Below are positions 44,255-54,766 of a stretch of DNA of 64,000 nucleotides, one piece after another. Within the stretch, counting starts at the first letter, position 1. The number at the start of each line of letters is the position of its first letter. Position numbers and translations under genes: made by a program. Under the pieces are notes generated by a model. It was given only the letters and a program-made list of their open reading frames with translations, had not been told where the DNA came from and made no database searches. This stretch comes from Ochromonas danica (taxonomy: Eukaryota > Sar > Chrysophyceae > Chromulinales > Chromulinaceae), in the NCBI GenBank assembly GCA_015146655.1, contig VKHL01000083.1:1-64000 (forward strand), read 5' to 3'.

Positions 44255-46168
44255 ATGATTTTCCAACTGCTTGTTTTGATCGGATTAATTAGCTTTGCTT
44301 ATGCCTTTTGGCCATCAAAGATGGTCTATAAGAGATCTTTGATTCTCATGGCACAGAAACACATCAATATGCCTGCTTTATCTTCTACCATGAAAGAAGG
44401 CAAAGTGGTGGCATGGAACAAGAGGGTTGGAGAGAAAGTCAGTGTGGGGGATATCCTTCTCGTTGTGGAATCTGACAAGGCTGATATGGATGTAGAAGCC
44501 TTTGAAGACGGATATTTGGCTGCTATTCATACTCCAGAAGGTGGGAGTGCTGCAGTCGGTGCAGCAGTGGCAACTCTCGTCGATGAGCTCAGCGAGATGA
44601 GCTCTGTGGGCAGTCCTGTCAATGGCTCGCCTGCTTCCCCTGCTACTGCGCCTGCTGTACCTGCTAGCGCATCATCTCTTACCGCTTCTGCTCCCGCTCC
44701 ATCTTCTTTCCAACCCATCAATATGCCAGCTCTGTCCTCAACAATGAAAGAAGGAAAAGTGATCAGCTGGAACAAAAAGGTGGGGGATAAGGTGAGCTCT
44801 GGTGATATGGTGGTCGTGGTTGAGTCTGATAAAGCAGATATGGATGTAGAAGCCTATGAAGAGGGATATCTCGCTGCTATTTTGGTTTCAGACGGACAAT
44901 CAGCTCCTGTGGGATCTCCTCTTTGCTATTTGGCAAAGACAAAGGAAGAGATTGCCGAAGTTGCTGCGTTTGTTGCTTCTGGAGGCAATGCCGCTCCTAT
45001 TAGTGCTCCTATTGCTGCTGTTTCCACTCCTAATAGCAACTTCCCTGGCTCCTTGGTTGCATCTTCGACTTCTCCTGCTGCTTCTGCTCCTGTTGTAGTG
45101 AATGATGGCAGAGTAGCAGCCAGCGGATATGCCAAGACTGTTGCAAAGGAACAAGGAATTGATTTGCGTACAGTCACGCCATCTCGTCCTGATGGATATG
45201 TTATTGCCAAAGACCTGTCTAGCGGTGCGCAAGGCCAGGCGTATCAAGTTGATCCCAGCATTATCAATGCCACTCCATCTGCTCGCAAGCTTGCTCAAGA
45301 AAATGGATTGGATGTGCGAAAAGTGTCTGGCAGTGGAAACTTTGGTCGCGTTACCAAAGAGGATGTCTTGCGAGCTGCTGGTAAACTTCCTGCCACACCA
45401 CCTGCCCCTGTTGTGGCAGCTCCCGCTCCCGCTAGTGCTGCACCTGCTTCTGCCAAACCTACAGGAAAAGGTGGTGAGAAGACGGTTGAAGTTTTAGATG
45501 GAGTGGTTGCAATGGATGGTATGCAGAAGGCTGTGGCTAAGAATATGGAGAAGACTCTTGATGTGCCAATCTTCCGAGTTACAAAGGAGATTGTCACCGA
45601 TAACCTTGATAATCTCTATGCTAAACTGAAGCCTCGTGGCGTGACTATGTCAGCTCTTCTTGCAAAGGCAGTTAGTGAGACCCTCAAGAAACATCCTTTA
45701 CTCAATGCGGCTTATCATGAAGGAGGAATTCGCTATAATAAAGATATTAATATCTCCATGGCTGTGGCGATTGATGGTGGTTTGATTACACCTGTTATTC
45801 AGAAGAGTCAAGATCTTGACCTCTTCTCTATTAGTCGTGCTTGGAAAGACCTTGTGGACAAGGCCAAGGGCAGAAGGTTATCTCCTGCCGAATATACGAC
45901 TGGCACTTTTGCTATCTCAAACTTAGGTATGTTTGGCGTGACACAGTTTGATGCCATCCTTCCAAAGGGGTTGGGATCTATCCTAGCTATCAGCTCCGCT
46001 CAACCAAAAGTAGTTCCCATGACTAATGGCCATCTTGGTGTGAAGAATGTGATGATGGTGACCATAACTTGTGATCATAGACATATCTATGGCGCTCATG
46101 CAGCAGAGTTCTTGAAGGATTTGGCAGACTTGTTGGAGAATAGAGCCCAAGATTTGACCATGGGATAG
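44255..46168 (+). CDS. Plastid pyruvate dehydrogenase E2 (dihydrolipoyl acetyltransferase)
   Basis: A single exon encodes 637 residues. The signal peptide MIFQLLVLIGLISFAYA is followed by FWPSK, the aromatic +1 residue of complex-plastid presequences. Two lipoyl domains follow (ESDKADMDVEAF near Lys75 and ESDKADMDVEAY near Lys193), joined by Ala/Pro/Ser linkers. Then come two peripheral-subunit-binding domains (about 285-320, SGYAKTVAKEQGIDL; about 337-373, TPSARKLAQENGLDV) and the acetyltransferase core from about 415. The active-site motif is CDHRHIYGAHAAEFL, with Tyr where mitochondrial E2 has Asp, as in plant plastid and cyanobacterial E2. The enzyme passes acetyl groups to CoA for plastid fatty-acid synthesis. 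Two binding domains in one E2 is unusual. Confidence 0.93.
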   Translation: MIFQLLVLIGLISFAYAFWPSKMVYKRSLILMAQKHINMPALSSTMKEGKVVAWNKRVGEKVSVGDILLVVESDKADMDVEAFEDGYLAAIHTPEGGSAAVGAAVATLVDELSEMSSVGSPVNGSPASPATAPAVPASASSLTASAPAPSSFQPINMPALSSTMKEGKVISWNKKVGDKVSSGDMVVVVESDKADMDVEAYEEGYLAAILVSDGQSAPVGSPLCYLAKTKEEIAEVAAFVASGGNAAPISAPIAAVSTPNSNFPGSLVASSTSPAASAPVVVNDGRVAASGYAKTVAKEQGIDLRTVTPSRPDGYVIAKDLSSGAQGQAYQVDPSIINATPSARKLAQENGLDVRKVSGSGNFGRVTKEDVLRAAGKLPATPPAPVVAAPAPASAAPASAKPTGKGGEKTVEVLDGVVAMDGMQKAVAKNMEKTLDVPIFRVTKEIVTDNLDNLYAKLKPRGVTMSALLAKAVSETLKKHPLLNAAYHEGGIRYNKDINISMAVAIDGGLITPVIQKSQDLDLFSISRAWKDLVDKAKGRRLSPAEYTTGTFAISNLGMFGVTQFDAILPKGLGSILAISSAQPKVVPMTNGHLGVKNVMMVTITCDHRHIYGAHAAEFLKDLADLLENRAQDLTMG

Positions 46169-46696
46169 ATAGATTCTATTCAGCTCTTATAAAACCAGTT
46201 TTGGATCTTAAGGAACGAGAGATGTTGACATGTAAGACTAGTTTTCTTAAGATTTAATTTGATGAAGAGAATGAAATACAATGGTTCACACTTTCTTAGT
46301 TCCCCAAGTAGTTCTTCTTGAAAGTGTAGAATCCCATTGGACAAGTGTTTACACTCTTTCTGTGTTTAGACCAGAGCAAACTCCGAAATCCATAGACGGT
46401 CTTGAATTCTCCTTTGGCTTTGTGTCGATAAGAGAAGAAAAAATAGCTACATTCTCAGGGCCACCATGAAGGAAGAAAGTGGTGCATGCTGTTCTCTTAC
46501 AGTATGCTTAGCTTAGTCTAGATATTGAGGAGAGAGGTGACGTGACGTACAGTACAGCAGTAAGAGAGTGTTTAAAAGAGTGTTTTTAGCTTTTATTGAC
46601 TTCTCCCTCCAAATGGAAGTCTAGTCAACGTAACCGATTCCAGACGAATTGTTGTTTGGTTCTATCTACATGAAATAAACAAGGAATCTGATTAAG
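46169..46696. other. Intergenic region E2 / permease C
   Basis: This 528-bp stretch has no supported gene. The last 25 bases match the leader of permease A. A short frame near 46281-46469 has no known features. Confidence 0.4.
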
Positions 46697-48975
46697 ATGG
46701 CGGACTTGAATAGTAACGAACAAGGAAATGATGACTCTTCTGCCAGCTCTAATGAGAAGATGAATAATAATCCTGAGAGAAGGGAGGGGACCAGATCACT
46801 GTGGGAAGTCACTCTTTTAGGTGTGTGCAAACCTTTTCATTTTCCTCACATGGCACAAAACCTTCACGAAATGCATTTCTCTTTATCTGTACTTGCGTTT
46901 TGTAGGAGTGTCTCTGGTGGTAGGCAATCATTTCTACTATGGAAGCACTGGGTTGGCCGGTGGAATGATCGAATACATTATCGCAACGATAGTCGGTGGT
47001 GCATCCTATCTATGCCTTCTCTTGTGCTTAGCAGAGATGACCTCTGCATTGCCCTTCGGGGGAGGTCTGTATGGTATCGCACGACTAACGATGGGACCAT
47101 ATGTGGGGTTCTTGACAGCGTGCTGTGAGATGCTTCAGAGCATCATCTTCACGGCGTCCTTAATCTACCCTGCAGGTGATGATTTGGCGATGCTGTTTGG
47201 TCTGTCTCGATGGTATGCTCTTCCATTCTGGGTGTTTTTGTTAGCATTGGCGTTGCTGGTGAATGTGGTGGAAGTGAAGTACTTCTGGAGAAGCAATGTG
47301 GTGTTAGTAGGGGTGGTGATGATATTGTTCTGTGTGTACTATGCAGTGTCGATGCCGTGTATGGATTGCGATCGGTATGCCGGAGGCGTATTGGAAGGGA
47401 AAGTGAATGCTACTAAATGGTTCAGGTGTTGGTTCCTGCCGTCATTCTTCTTCGACGGATTAACGTTGTTACCAATGGCTTGCAATGACGCATCTGAGGT
47501 AGAGTCAAATTCATCTTGTCGAGTAGTTAGCCAACTCTATGAATATCTGGTAGACTCATTTCTTGTCATTGTATGAATGGATGCCTTGTTCTGGTTTGTT
47601 GTTTATGCTTGTTATAGCCAAAGAAGACTGTTCCGCGATCCTTCCTCTGGTCCTTTGGGATTGCTGCTGTCAGTGCAGTATTGTTGATAATCACAGTGGG
47701 GTGTAATGCTCCAGGTGTGGCTTATTACGCCATTCCCGAGACAAATGCCTTGTTTTATGGTTATGCGAAGGGTTTGCACATTGATCATCGAGTAGCAAGA
47801 GTACTGAGCATTCCTGGCCTCTTCGCTACAGCATCCGCCTTCACCTATGTTTATGGCATCCAACTTCGTTCTATGGCCCAGAGCGGTCTATTCGCTACAG
47901 TGCTTAATTATTCGTATGGTCCTGACGAGACTCCCTATGTGGCATTGTTAGTGGGAGCAGGATTAGTATTGGTTTGTATGTGCATAGCCCACGTCTTTGG
48001 TGTAGGTGTGTTATGGAACATTCTTGTTATCGGTCATATGGCTGCTCAGGTTATAAATATCTCACTTTTGGTCTCTTATTGGCAGCTTCAGAGACGCTTT
48101 TCATCTTTGCAACGATCCTTTACACAGCCGTTTGGGATTCGCGCGATATATTTTTGCGCAGTGATATACATAGGATACTTGGTATCATTCTTTTTTGTCT
48201 ATCCTGAATATTATACAGCAGCATGGGTGTTTGCAATATATCTCGTCTTTCTGTCGGGGGCATATTACTACCAAGTGAGGTCAATGCAGAAGTTCTCTAT
48301 CAAAGAGCAAGAAGTGATGTTTCAAGCCTATGTAATCAATGGTAAGAAGATTCCCTATTCTATGTTAGTGTTACTGTTCATACTAGTATTCTAATAGTCG
48401 ATGTTATGACAGCAAACTTCTTCCGCCGCCAGAACAAACGACATAATTTGCACCCAACCTCTGCACCAAATGCGCCCAATTTATCTCCTAGTCCGAGTAA
48501 ATCTCGTATACTGTCGCGTATGGCTATCATATTAAACAGGGTGGCAAAATGTGTGTCGCAAACGACTGAAGTGTGGACTCGATGGCAAAACCGACGAGAA
48601 TGCACTGCTGCTGATCTCCCATCGGATAGTTCCGCAGCGTTGGAGGTATGTATTGTGAATAATGAAAGCAATCTTGAAGACTACTCCTCCACTGTCACTG
48701 GAGAGTCAAGGTTTCTCCAGTCTCATCGTTGGGAAGGTCATGTATCAACGGCCCCTATCCATAAGAAGAGTTCTCTCTTCAGTCTGTCCTTGGATCCTGT
48801 GGAGTGTGAAGTACGAAGACATCCAGCGAGTGAGTATGACAAGAAGGGATATCAGCAAATCAGTAGTACAAAGTATCGTATAGCTCCAGACTCTGAGTAT
48901 GAGGCAGGAGAGGAGTACTCAGAAGAGGGTTTCACGAGTCCATCAAGTGGGAAAGAGTGTGTAGATGGTCCATGA
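46697..48975 (+). CDS. APC-family amino acid/amine permease C
   Basis: Four exons (46697-46820, 46906-47498, 47618-48341, 48413-48975) give 667 residues. It begins MADLNSNEQGNDDSS and pairs with permease A by exon 1, an identical intron 1 and the tail start NKRHNL. Intron 2 is unrelated to that of A. The membrane part has about 12 helices and the APC features (AEMTSALPFGGGLYG, then YVGFLTACCEML). The last membrane segments differ from A and B (FGIRAIYFCAVIYIGYL), and the cytoplasmic tail is Ser-rich with SSLFSLSLDPVE. The substrate is unknown. The alternation of identical and diverged blocks suggests conversion among paralogues. Confidence 0.87.
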
Positions 48976-49540
48976 TTCTCCAGTTGATCACATTTTCATT
49001 CATCTTCGATCCGTTCGTGTTTTTCTATTATCATATATTCTTTATGCTATCTATGTATATGTGGTTTATTATATGATGTTGTTTGTGACGACAATTGTCC
49101 GTTAAGGCGATTTGGACAATTGTATAGGAATGTATTGTATTGATGTCAACTCTGAGGGGAGCGCATTCTATTATATTATGCATGATAACTCTGGCTCCAC
49201 TGTATCTAAGTTGCTTTCCTTTGATAAATAAGATTGAATGAGTAGGCTGTAGTTGCTTTATTTTATTCTTTATGTGTTAGTGTGTTTATTGAGCAAGAGC
49301 AGTAAACTTGGAATTAGAAATGATGGCCATGTTGTCTTCTTTCTTCGTCATGGTGAGTGATATTTGGACCACCACGGGACAGGCAAAAACACACAAAAGA
49401 GACGACAAACAAGCTCAGCTCAGCTCAGCTCAGACTCAGCTCAGGCTTAGCTCACCGGACTCATCAGCGGAAAATGCCCCAACAACTTACTCCGACATAA
49501 CTATGCTCTGAAGACACTCACAGTTTTACATGGAAATTAG
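48976..49540. other. Intergenic region permease C / permease D
   Basis: No gene is supported in this 565-bp stretch. A small palindrome, acaattgtcc ... ggacaattgt, lies at about 49090-49122, downstream of permease C. A CTCAG run is at 49413-49433. The last 20 bases match the leader of permease B. Confidence 0.45.
49413..49433. repeat. Short CTCAG pentanucleotide repeat
   Basis: Four perfect GCTCA units, with further imperfect ones up to about 49452, lie about 90-130 bp before the start of permease D. Confidence 0.85.
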
Positions 49541-51995
49541 ATGGCAGACTTAAATACTGAGAAGCACGGAGATGATGGCTGTGCTGTCGGCTCTAATGAG
49601 AAGATGCATAATAATAATAATAATAATCCTGAGAGGAGGGTGGGCACCAGGTCACTGTGGGAAGTCACTCTGTTAGGTAAGTGTAATTCGTGATGACCCT
49701 TTAGTTAATACACTCACTCCTAACTGAAATCAACTTTCTTGGTTTGTGTTTATGTTTCTCTTCTCACCAGGAGTGTCTCTAGTCGCAGGCAATCATGTTC
49801 ATTATTGGAATGCAGGAATGCCGGGTGGTGCCATAGATTTCCTCATCCCAACAACAGTCACCGGTGCATGCTATATGTGCCTTCTCTTATGCTTAGCAGA
49901 GATGACCTCTGCATTGCCCTTCGGAGGAGGTCTGTATGGTATCGCACGACTGACGATGGGGCCATATGTGGGGTTCTTGATGGCCTGCTGTGAGATGCTG
50001 CAGAGCATCATCTTCACAGCGTCCTTAATCTACCCTGCAGGTGATGATTTGGCAATGTTATTCGGTCTGTCTCGATGGTATGCTCTTCCATTCTGGGTGT
50101 TTTTGTTAGCATTGGCGTTGCTGGTGAATGTGGTGGAAGTGAAGTACTTCTGGAGAAGCAATGTGGTGTTAGTAGGGGTGGTGATGATATTGTTCTGTGT
50201 GTACTATGCAGTGTCGATGCCGTGTATGGANNNNNNNNNNNNNNNNNNNNNNNNNNNNNNNNNNNNNNNNNNNNNNNNNNNNNNNNNNNNNNNNNNNNNN
50301 NNNNNNNNNNNNNNNNNNNNNNNNNNNNNNNNNNNNNNNNNNNNNNNNNNNNNNNNNNNNNNNNNNNNNNNNNNNNNNNNNNNNNNNNNNNNNNNNNNNN
50401 NNNNNNNNNNNNNNNNNNNNNNNNNNNNNNNNNNNNNNNNNNNNNNNNNNNNNNNNNNNNNNNNNNNNNNNNNNNNNNNNNNNNNNNNNNNNNNNNNNNN
50501 NNNNNNNNNNNNNNNNNNNNNNNNNNNNNNNNNNNNNNNNNNNNNNNNNNNNNNNNNNNNNNNNNNNNNNNNNNNNNNNNNNNNNNNNNNNNNNNNNNNN
50601 NNNNNNNNNNNNNNNNNNNNNNNNNNNNNNNNNNNNNNNNNNNNNNNNNNNNNNNNNNNNNNNNNNNNNNNNNNNNNNNNNNNNNNNNNNNNNNNNNNNN
50701 NNNNNNNNNNNNNNNNNNNNNNNNNNNNNNNNNNNNNNNNNNNNNNNNNNNNNNNNNNNNNNNNNNNNNNNNNNNNNNNNNNNNNNNNNNNNNNNNNNNN
50801 NNNNNNNNNNNNNNNNNNNNNNNNNNNNNNNNNNNNNNNNNNNNNNNNNNNNNNNNNNNNNNNNNNNNNNNNNNNNNNNNNNNNNNNNNNNNNNNNNNNN
50901 NNATGGCCCAGAGCGGTCTATTCGCTACAGTGCTTAATTATTCGTATGGTCCTGACGAGACTCCCTATGTGGCATTGTTAGTGGGAGCAGGATTAGTATT
51001 GATATGTGTGTGCATAGTCCATACCATTCACATTGATATGCTGTGGACTACTCTTGTTATCGGTCATATGGCCGCTGCGGTTGTTAATATGATTCTTCTG
51101 GTCTCTTATTGGCAGCTTCAGAGACGCTTTTCAACTTTGCAACGATCCTTAACTCAGCCCTTGGGGATGTATGCAGTGTACTACAGCCTTACTGTCTACT
51201 TCGGCATGTTTGTGTCATTCTTCATTTTCTATCCTCAATATTACATAGCAGCATGGGTTTTTACAATATATCTGGCCTTAGTGTCAGTTTGGTATTTTAG
51301 CCAAGGGAGATCAAGACAAAAGTTCTCTACCAAAGAGCAAGAAGTGATGTTTCAAGCCTATGTAATCAATGGTAAGAGCGTTCTCTGTTTTGTGTCTCAC
51401 ATTGTCTGCTCTAACAATTATTGCTCTTGTGCATATTTTAATGGCAGCGAACTTCTTCCGCCGCAAGAATATTCGAGGGGCACACTATACATCAAATACA
51501 CCAAATCTGTCTCCTGCTCCTAGTAGCTTACATCTGCAACGGCGCTCCACAACATTGTTGAGCAGGTTAGTAGCATGTTTGTCAATGATAGCTAGGGTCC
51601 AGACTCGACAACAGAAGGGAGTAAAATACATCCCTACCAATAAACCGGGAAGTCAGAATGAAAGCAATCATGAAGACTACTCCTCCACTGTCACTGGAGA
51701 GTCACGGCCTCTTCAGTCTTATCGTTGGGAGGGTCATGAACCAGCGATCCCTCTCCATGGCAAGAGTTCTCTCTTCAGCCTATCCTCAGATCTGGTGGAG
51801 TATGAAGTACGAAGACATCCAGCTTATGACAATAAGGGTCATCAGAATGCCAGTAGTGCAAAGTATCGTATAGCTCCAGACTCTGAGTATGTGGCAGGAG
51901 AAGAGTTGTTTCCTTCTTCTTCTTCATCATCTGCTGCTGCTGCTGCTGCTGTTGCTGCTGAAAGCGTGATTGCAGAGGAGGGTAGTGTATGTTGA
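49541..51995 (+). CDS. APC-family permease D, interrupted by an assembly gap
   Basis: Exons 49541-49676, 49771 into the gap, gap to 51371, and 51448-51995 are recognised by homology. Exon 1 has an extra Asn run (NNNNNN) from an AAT microsatellite. Before the gap the membrane part equals the other copies (ALPFGGGLYG, then YVGFLMACCEML). After the gap it follows permease B almost exactly (HTIHIDMLWTT, GHMAAAVVNM). The tail begins NIRGAH as in B and ends in a Ser/Ala run (SSSSSSAAAAAA). By analogy with C the missing piece should hold the end of exon 2, intron 2 and the start of exon 3. The first splice donor is intact, unlike in B. Confidence 0.82.
50231..50902. other. Assembly gap (672 N)
   Basis: There are 672 undetermined bases inside permease D. 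The matching interval is 507 bp in permease C and about 600 bp in permease B. The gap therefore sits in the most conserved repeat of the window, where reads from paralogues collapse. Confidence 0.99.
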
Positions 51996-52817
51996 GCATG
52001 TGGGAAAGGATATATGTGTGCAATTCATGGATCTCTAGTTTATTTCATATTCTTCATTCATCCGTTTCTAGCTTGTTATTATCATGTATTGTTATTATTA
52101 TGTAAGGATATTGTGTTTATCAGCACAGGGATGTACAGTCTGGGCGATCAATGCAGGTTTATAGGAGTGTATTACATAATATCATATTGTTGATGACAAC
52201 TCTTTTTGTGCGTATTCCCTGATGGTATCCTTCAATGAGCAGGTTGTAGTATGATTCGGTATGTTTGTATGGTTTGTGTTTATGTGCTTATTGAGATAGC
52301 AGAAATCTTGTAATTAGTGAAATATAGCCTTGCTTTCTTTCTTCATCATTATAATAGTGAGTGATAATTTGTGTTTGGTTGACACTCATTGACTAGACTA
52401 GTAACATCCAGTGTCGTCACAGAATAGGTGACAGCAAATAGGAGGCAAGAGGGTTGCTCCAACTGTGAATTATTCTATTGATTGATTGGGATTGGATAAA
52501 CACAGTCTCCTGTTTGCTGTGTTAGGGTAATAGGTTAATAGGGTATCCTAACCCTAACTGTATCCTGCGGCTACTGAGGGTTAACTGTAGTAGGTGATAA
52601 CATTGGCTGTAGGTCGGATGAAGTTACAGTAGTAGACTACTCCATACTGTACTCTTTCGGCTTTTGGGTAGACTAGTAATAAATCCGGAAATCGAACTTC
52701 ATCCCACTTGTCGTAATAATTTCTGCCCCTCCCAAGGCATCCCTCATCATCTTCAAGCTCTTTATTAGTGTCCAGGTCCAGTCCAATCGTACTAGTCTAA
52801 TAGGAATCACTATTGCT
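51996..52817. other. Intergenic region permease D / dioxygenase
   Basis: This 822-bp stretch has no supported gene. The first part matches 3' flanks of the other permeases. A short telomere-like string (cctaaccctaac) occurs at about 52547. Confidence 0.4.
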
Positions 52818-54078
52818 ATGACCTCCTTTGAAGCCTCGATGAAGTTTGACAAGAGCCTCACTTCACTTGTGGATGATCAGGAGGTAAGACATGACATACA
52901 GTAGAGACACCTAATGTGTGAATCCTCCCTTGACTGAAAAGATACGCTTGAACTTCATATCTTTCAGTTGTTCCAGGATATCTTTCAAGTTATATCACAT
53001 CCACTTCAACGATATATTGATGATGATAAGAGTCGATCCTTCCCTCTTATCCTCTCTCCCACAACTACCACTACCACTACCACTACCTCTAAAATAGAAC
53101 ACCCTCTGACTACCTGGCTAGCCTCACATCATAAAGATTTAGATGAACTGCTAACATCTCATCGTGCTATCTTATTTCGTGGTTTCTCTGAACTTCAAGA
53201 TTACCAAGATTTCCATCGCTTTGTCATAGCTATGGGATATCAATCAATGCCTTATGTTGGAGGTGCAGCGGTGCGGACAGCTCTTACAGAGCGTGTCTTT
53301 ACTGCTAATGAAAGCCCTCCTACAGAAGTTATTCCATTTCATCATGAACTAGCACAAACACCACAACCACCTACACATATTTTCTTCTTTTGTGAACAAC
53401 CTCCTAGTAGTGGAGGAGAAACACCATTGTTAGTATCCAATGAGATCTATCAGAGATTGAAACTCTTTCATCCTAAGACAATGGAGAAGATTGAAAGACT
53501 AGGGGTACAATATATTCGAATTATCTCTAGAGAAGATGACCCTTCATCTGCTATTGGCAGAGGGTGGAAGTCTACTTTTCAATGTGAGACCAAAGGTAAA
53601 TAATGCTGACTATTCTTGACTTCGTCATATCCTAAGTGTTAATAACGTTTGGATATGTATAATGGACATGATAGAGGAGGCAGAGTCAGCATTGAAGGCC
53701 TTGGGTTCTTCATGGGAATGGCTGGAAGACGACAACCTCAAGACTATCACTTCAGTGTTACCTGCTGTTCGTGTTGATAATGAAGGTCCTCATCGAAGTG
53801 GTACCATCTCTTTTTACAACTCCATTGTAGCTGCCTATTTGGGCTGGAATGATCGTCGCAATGAGGGTAAGAGAGCAATCATGACTTCTGATGGAGAGAC
53901 CTTGGATCCTTCTTTTATGGAAGATGCTGCGAGATTGATGGAAGAGATCTGTGTTGCTATTCCTTGGCAAAAAGGTGATGCGATTGTTGTAGACAATCGA
54001 TTAGTCATGCATGCTAGAAGAACCTTCACAGGTCCTCGTCGCATTTTGGCTGCGATAGGAAGAGATCCAGCCCGTTGA
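52818..54078 (+). CDS. Clavaminate-synthase-like (TauD/TfdA) Fe(II)/2-oxoglutarate dioxygenase
   Basis: Three exons (52818-52883, 52968-53595, 53675-54078) give 365 residues. The fold of TauD/TfdA dioxygenases is seen: ILFRGFSELQDYQDFHRF, then the iron ligands His147 and Glu149 (HxE, in FHHELAQ). Next come FFFCEQPPSSGGETPLL, the distal His344 in NRLVMHARR and the 2-oxoglutarate-binding arginine in TGPRRILAA. HxE in place of HxD is typical of clavaminate synthase and SyrP relatives. Such enzymes hydroxylate or otherwise oxidise amino-acid-like small molecules; the substrate is unknown. A Thr run from an ACT microsatellite lies near residue 55. No targeting peptide is apparent. Confidence 0.88.
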
Positions 54079-54276
54079 AGGATTGAGATCGCAAGGAAAA
54101 TACCGTGTGGTGTGACTATCATTACACTAGCATATGGCTGGTTATTAATATGATTACATATATATTGATATGTAAGTTATTTCATGGTTGGGTGGGTGGT
54201 TATGACAACTGCTTGTTTAGAAAGAACACTAGAGGAGGTAGAGTGACGATCAGAGAAGGAAAGGAGGAAGTTGTTT

Positions 54277-54564
54277 CTATTTAGCAGCGTTGTGCTCAAC
54301 CACTGCTCGAATTGATCCTGTATCATGCTCTTCCTCAAGACACAAACCTTTGGATTGAATCCATGCAGAGGCCTTGGGGACAATAATATAGCGGCAGAGA
54401 ACAGAAAGAATTAATGTCACCACACAGATGACGATAGAGAGAACCATGACTTCATCTCCTCTCGACAGGTCATTAGCGCTATCGCCGGACGAAGACGAGC
54501 CATAGACCTGGGCAGACAAGACCTTTGTGAAGGCGTGACCAACATGTTGCGCTAATCCAGACAT
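54277..54564 (-). CDS. Small single-pass membrane protein, unknown
   Basis: A 95-residue reverse-strand frame starts with MSGLAQHVGHAFTKVL. One clear membrane helix (EVMVLSIVICVVTLILSVLC) lies at about residues 37-58, followed by a short tail with charged residues (CLEEEHDTGSI). No family is recognised. It is divergent from the methyltransferase gene at 54767, with about 200 bp between starts. The strong helix and good start context favour a real gene, but the length leaves doubt. Confidence 0.5.
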   Translation of the reverse strand: MSGLAQHVGHAFTKVLSAQVYGSSSSGDSANDLSRGDEVMVLSIVICVVTLILSVLCRYIIVPKASAWIQSKGLCLEEEHDTGSIRAVVEHNAAK

Positions 54565-54766
54565 TTTATGAAGGAATGAACTATAAAAATATCGTAATTA
54601 ATAAAATACACCAAAAAATAGGAGATAGTTATCCAAGAAGACCAAAACCTTCGAAACCATTCCCACAGCCCCAAATCATTATTAGGGTGCGTGATTAATT
54701 CCATCATAATTCCAACTGTATTCCATCCTTTTCCACAAAGGGTGGAGGTCTGGCTGGAATCAAAAG

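Noticed and set aside
52540-52560. Telomere-like string (cctaaccctaac)
   Set aside because: Only about two units long; interstitial telomere sequence cannot be claimed from this.
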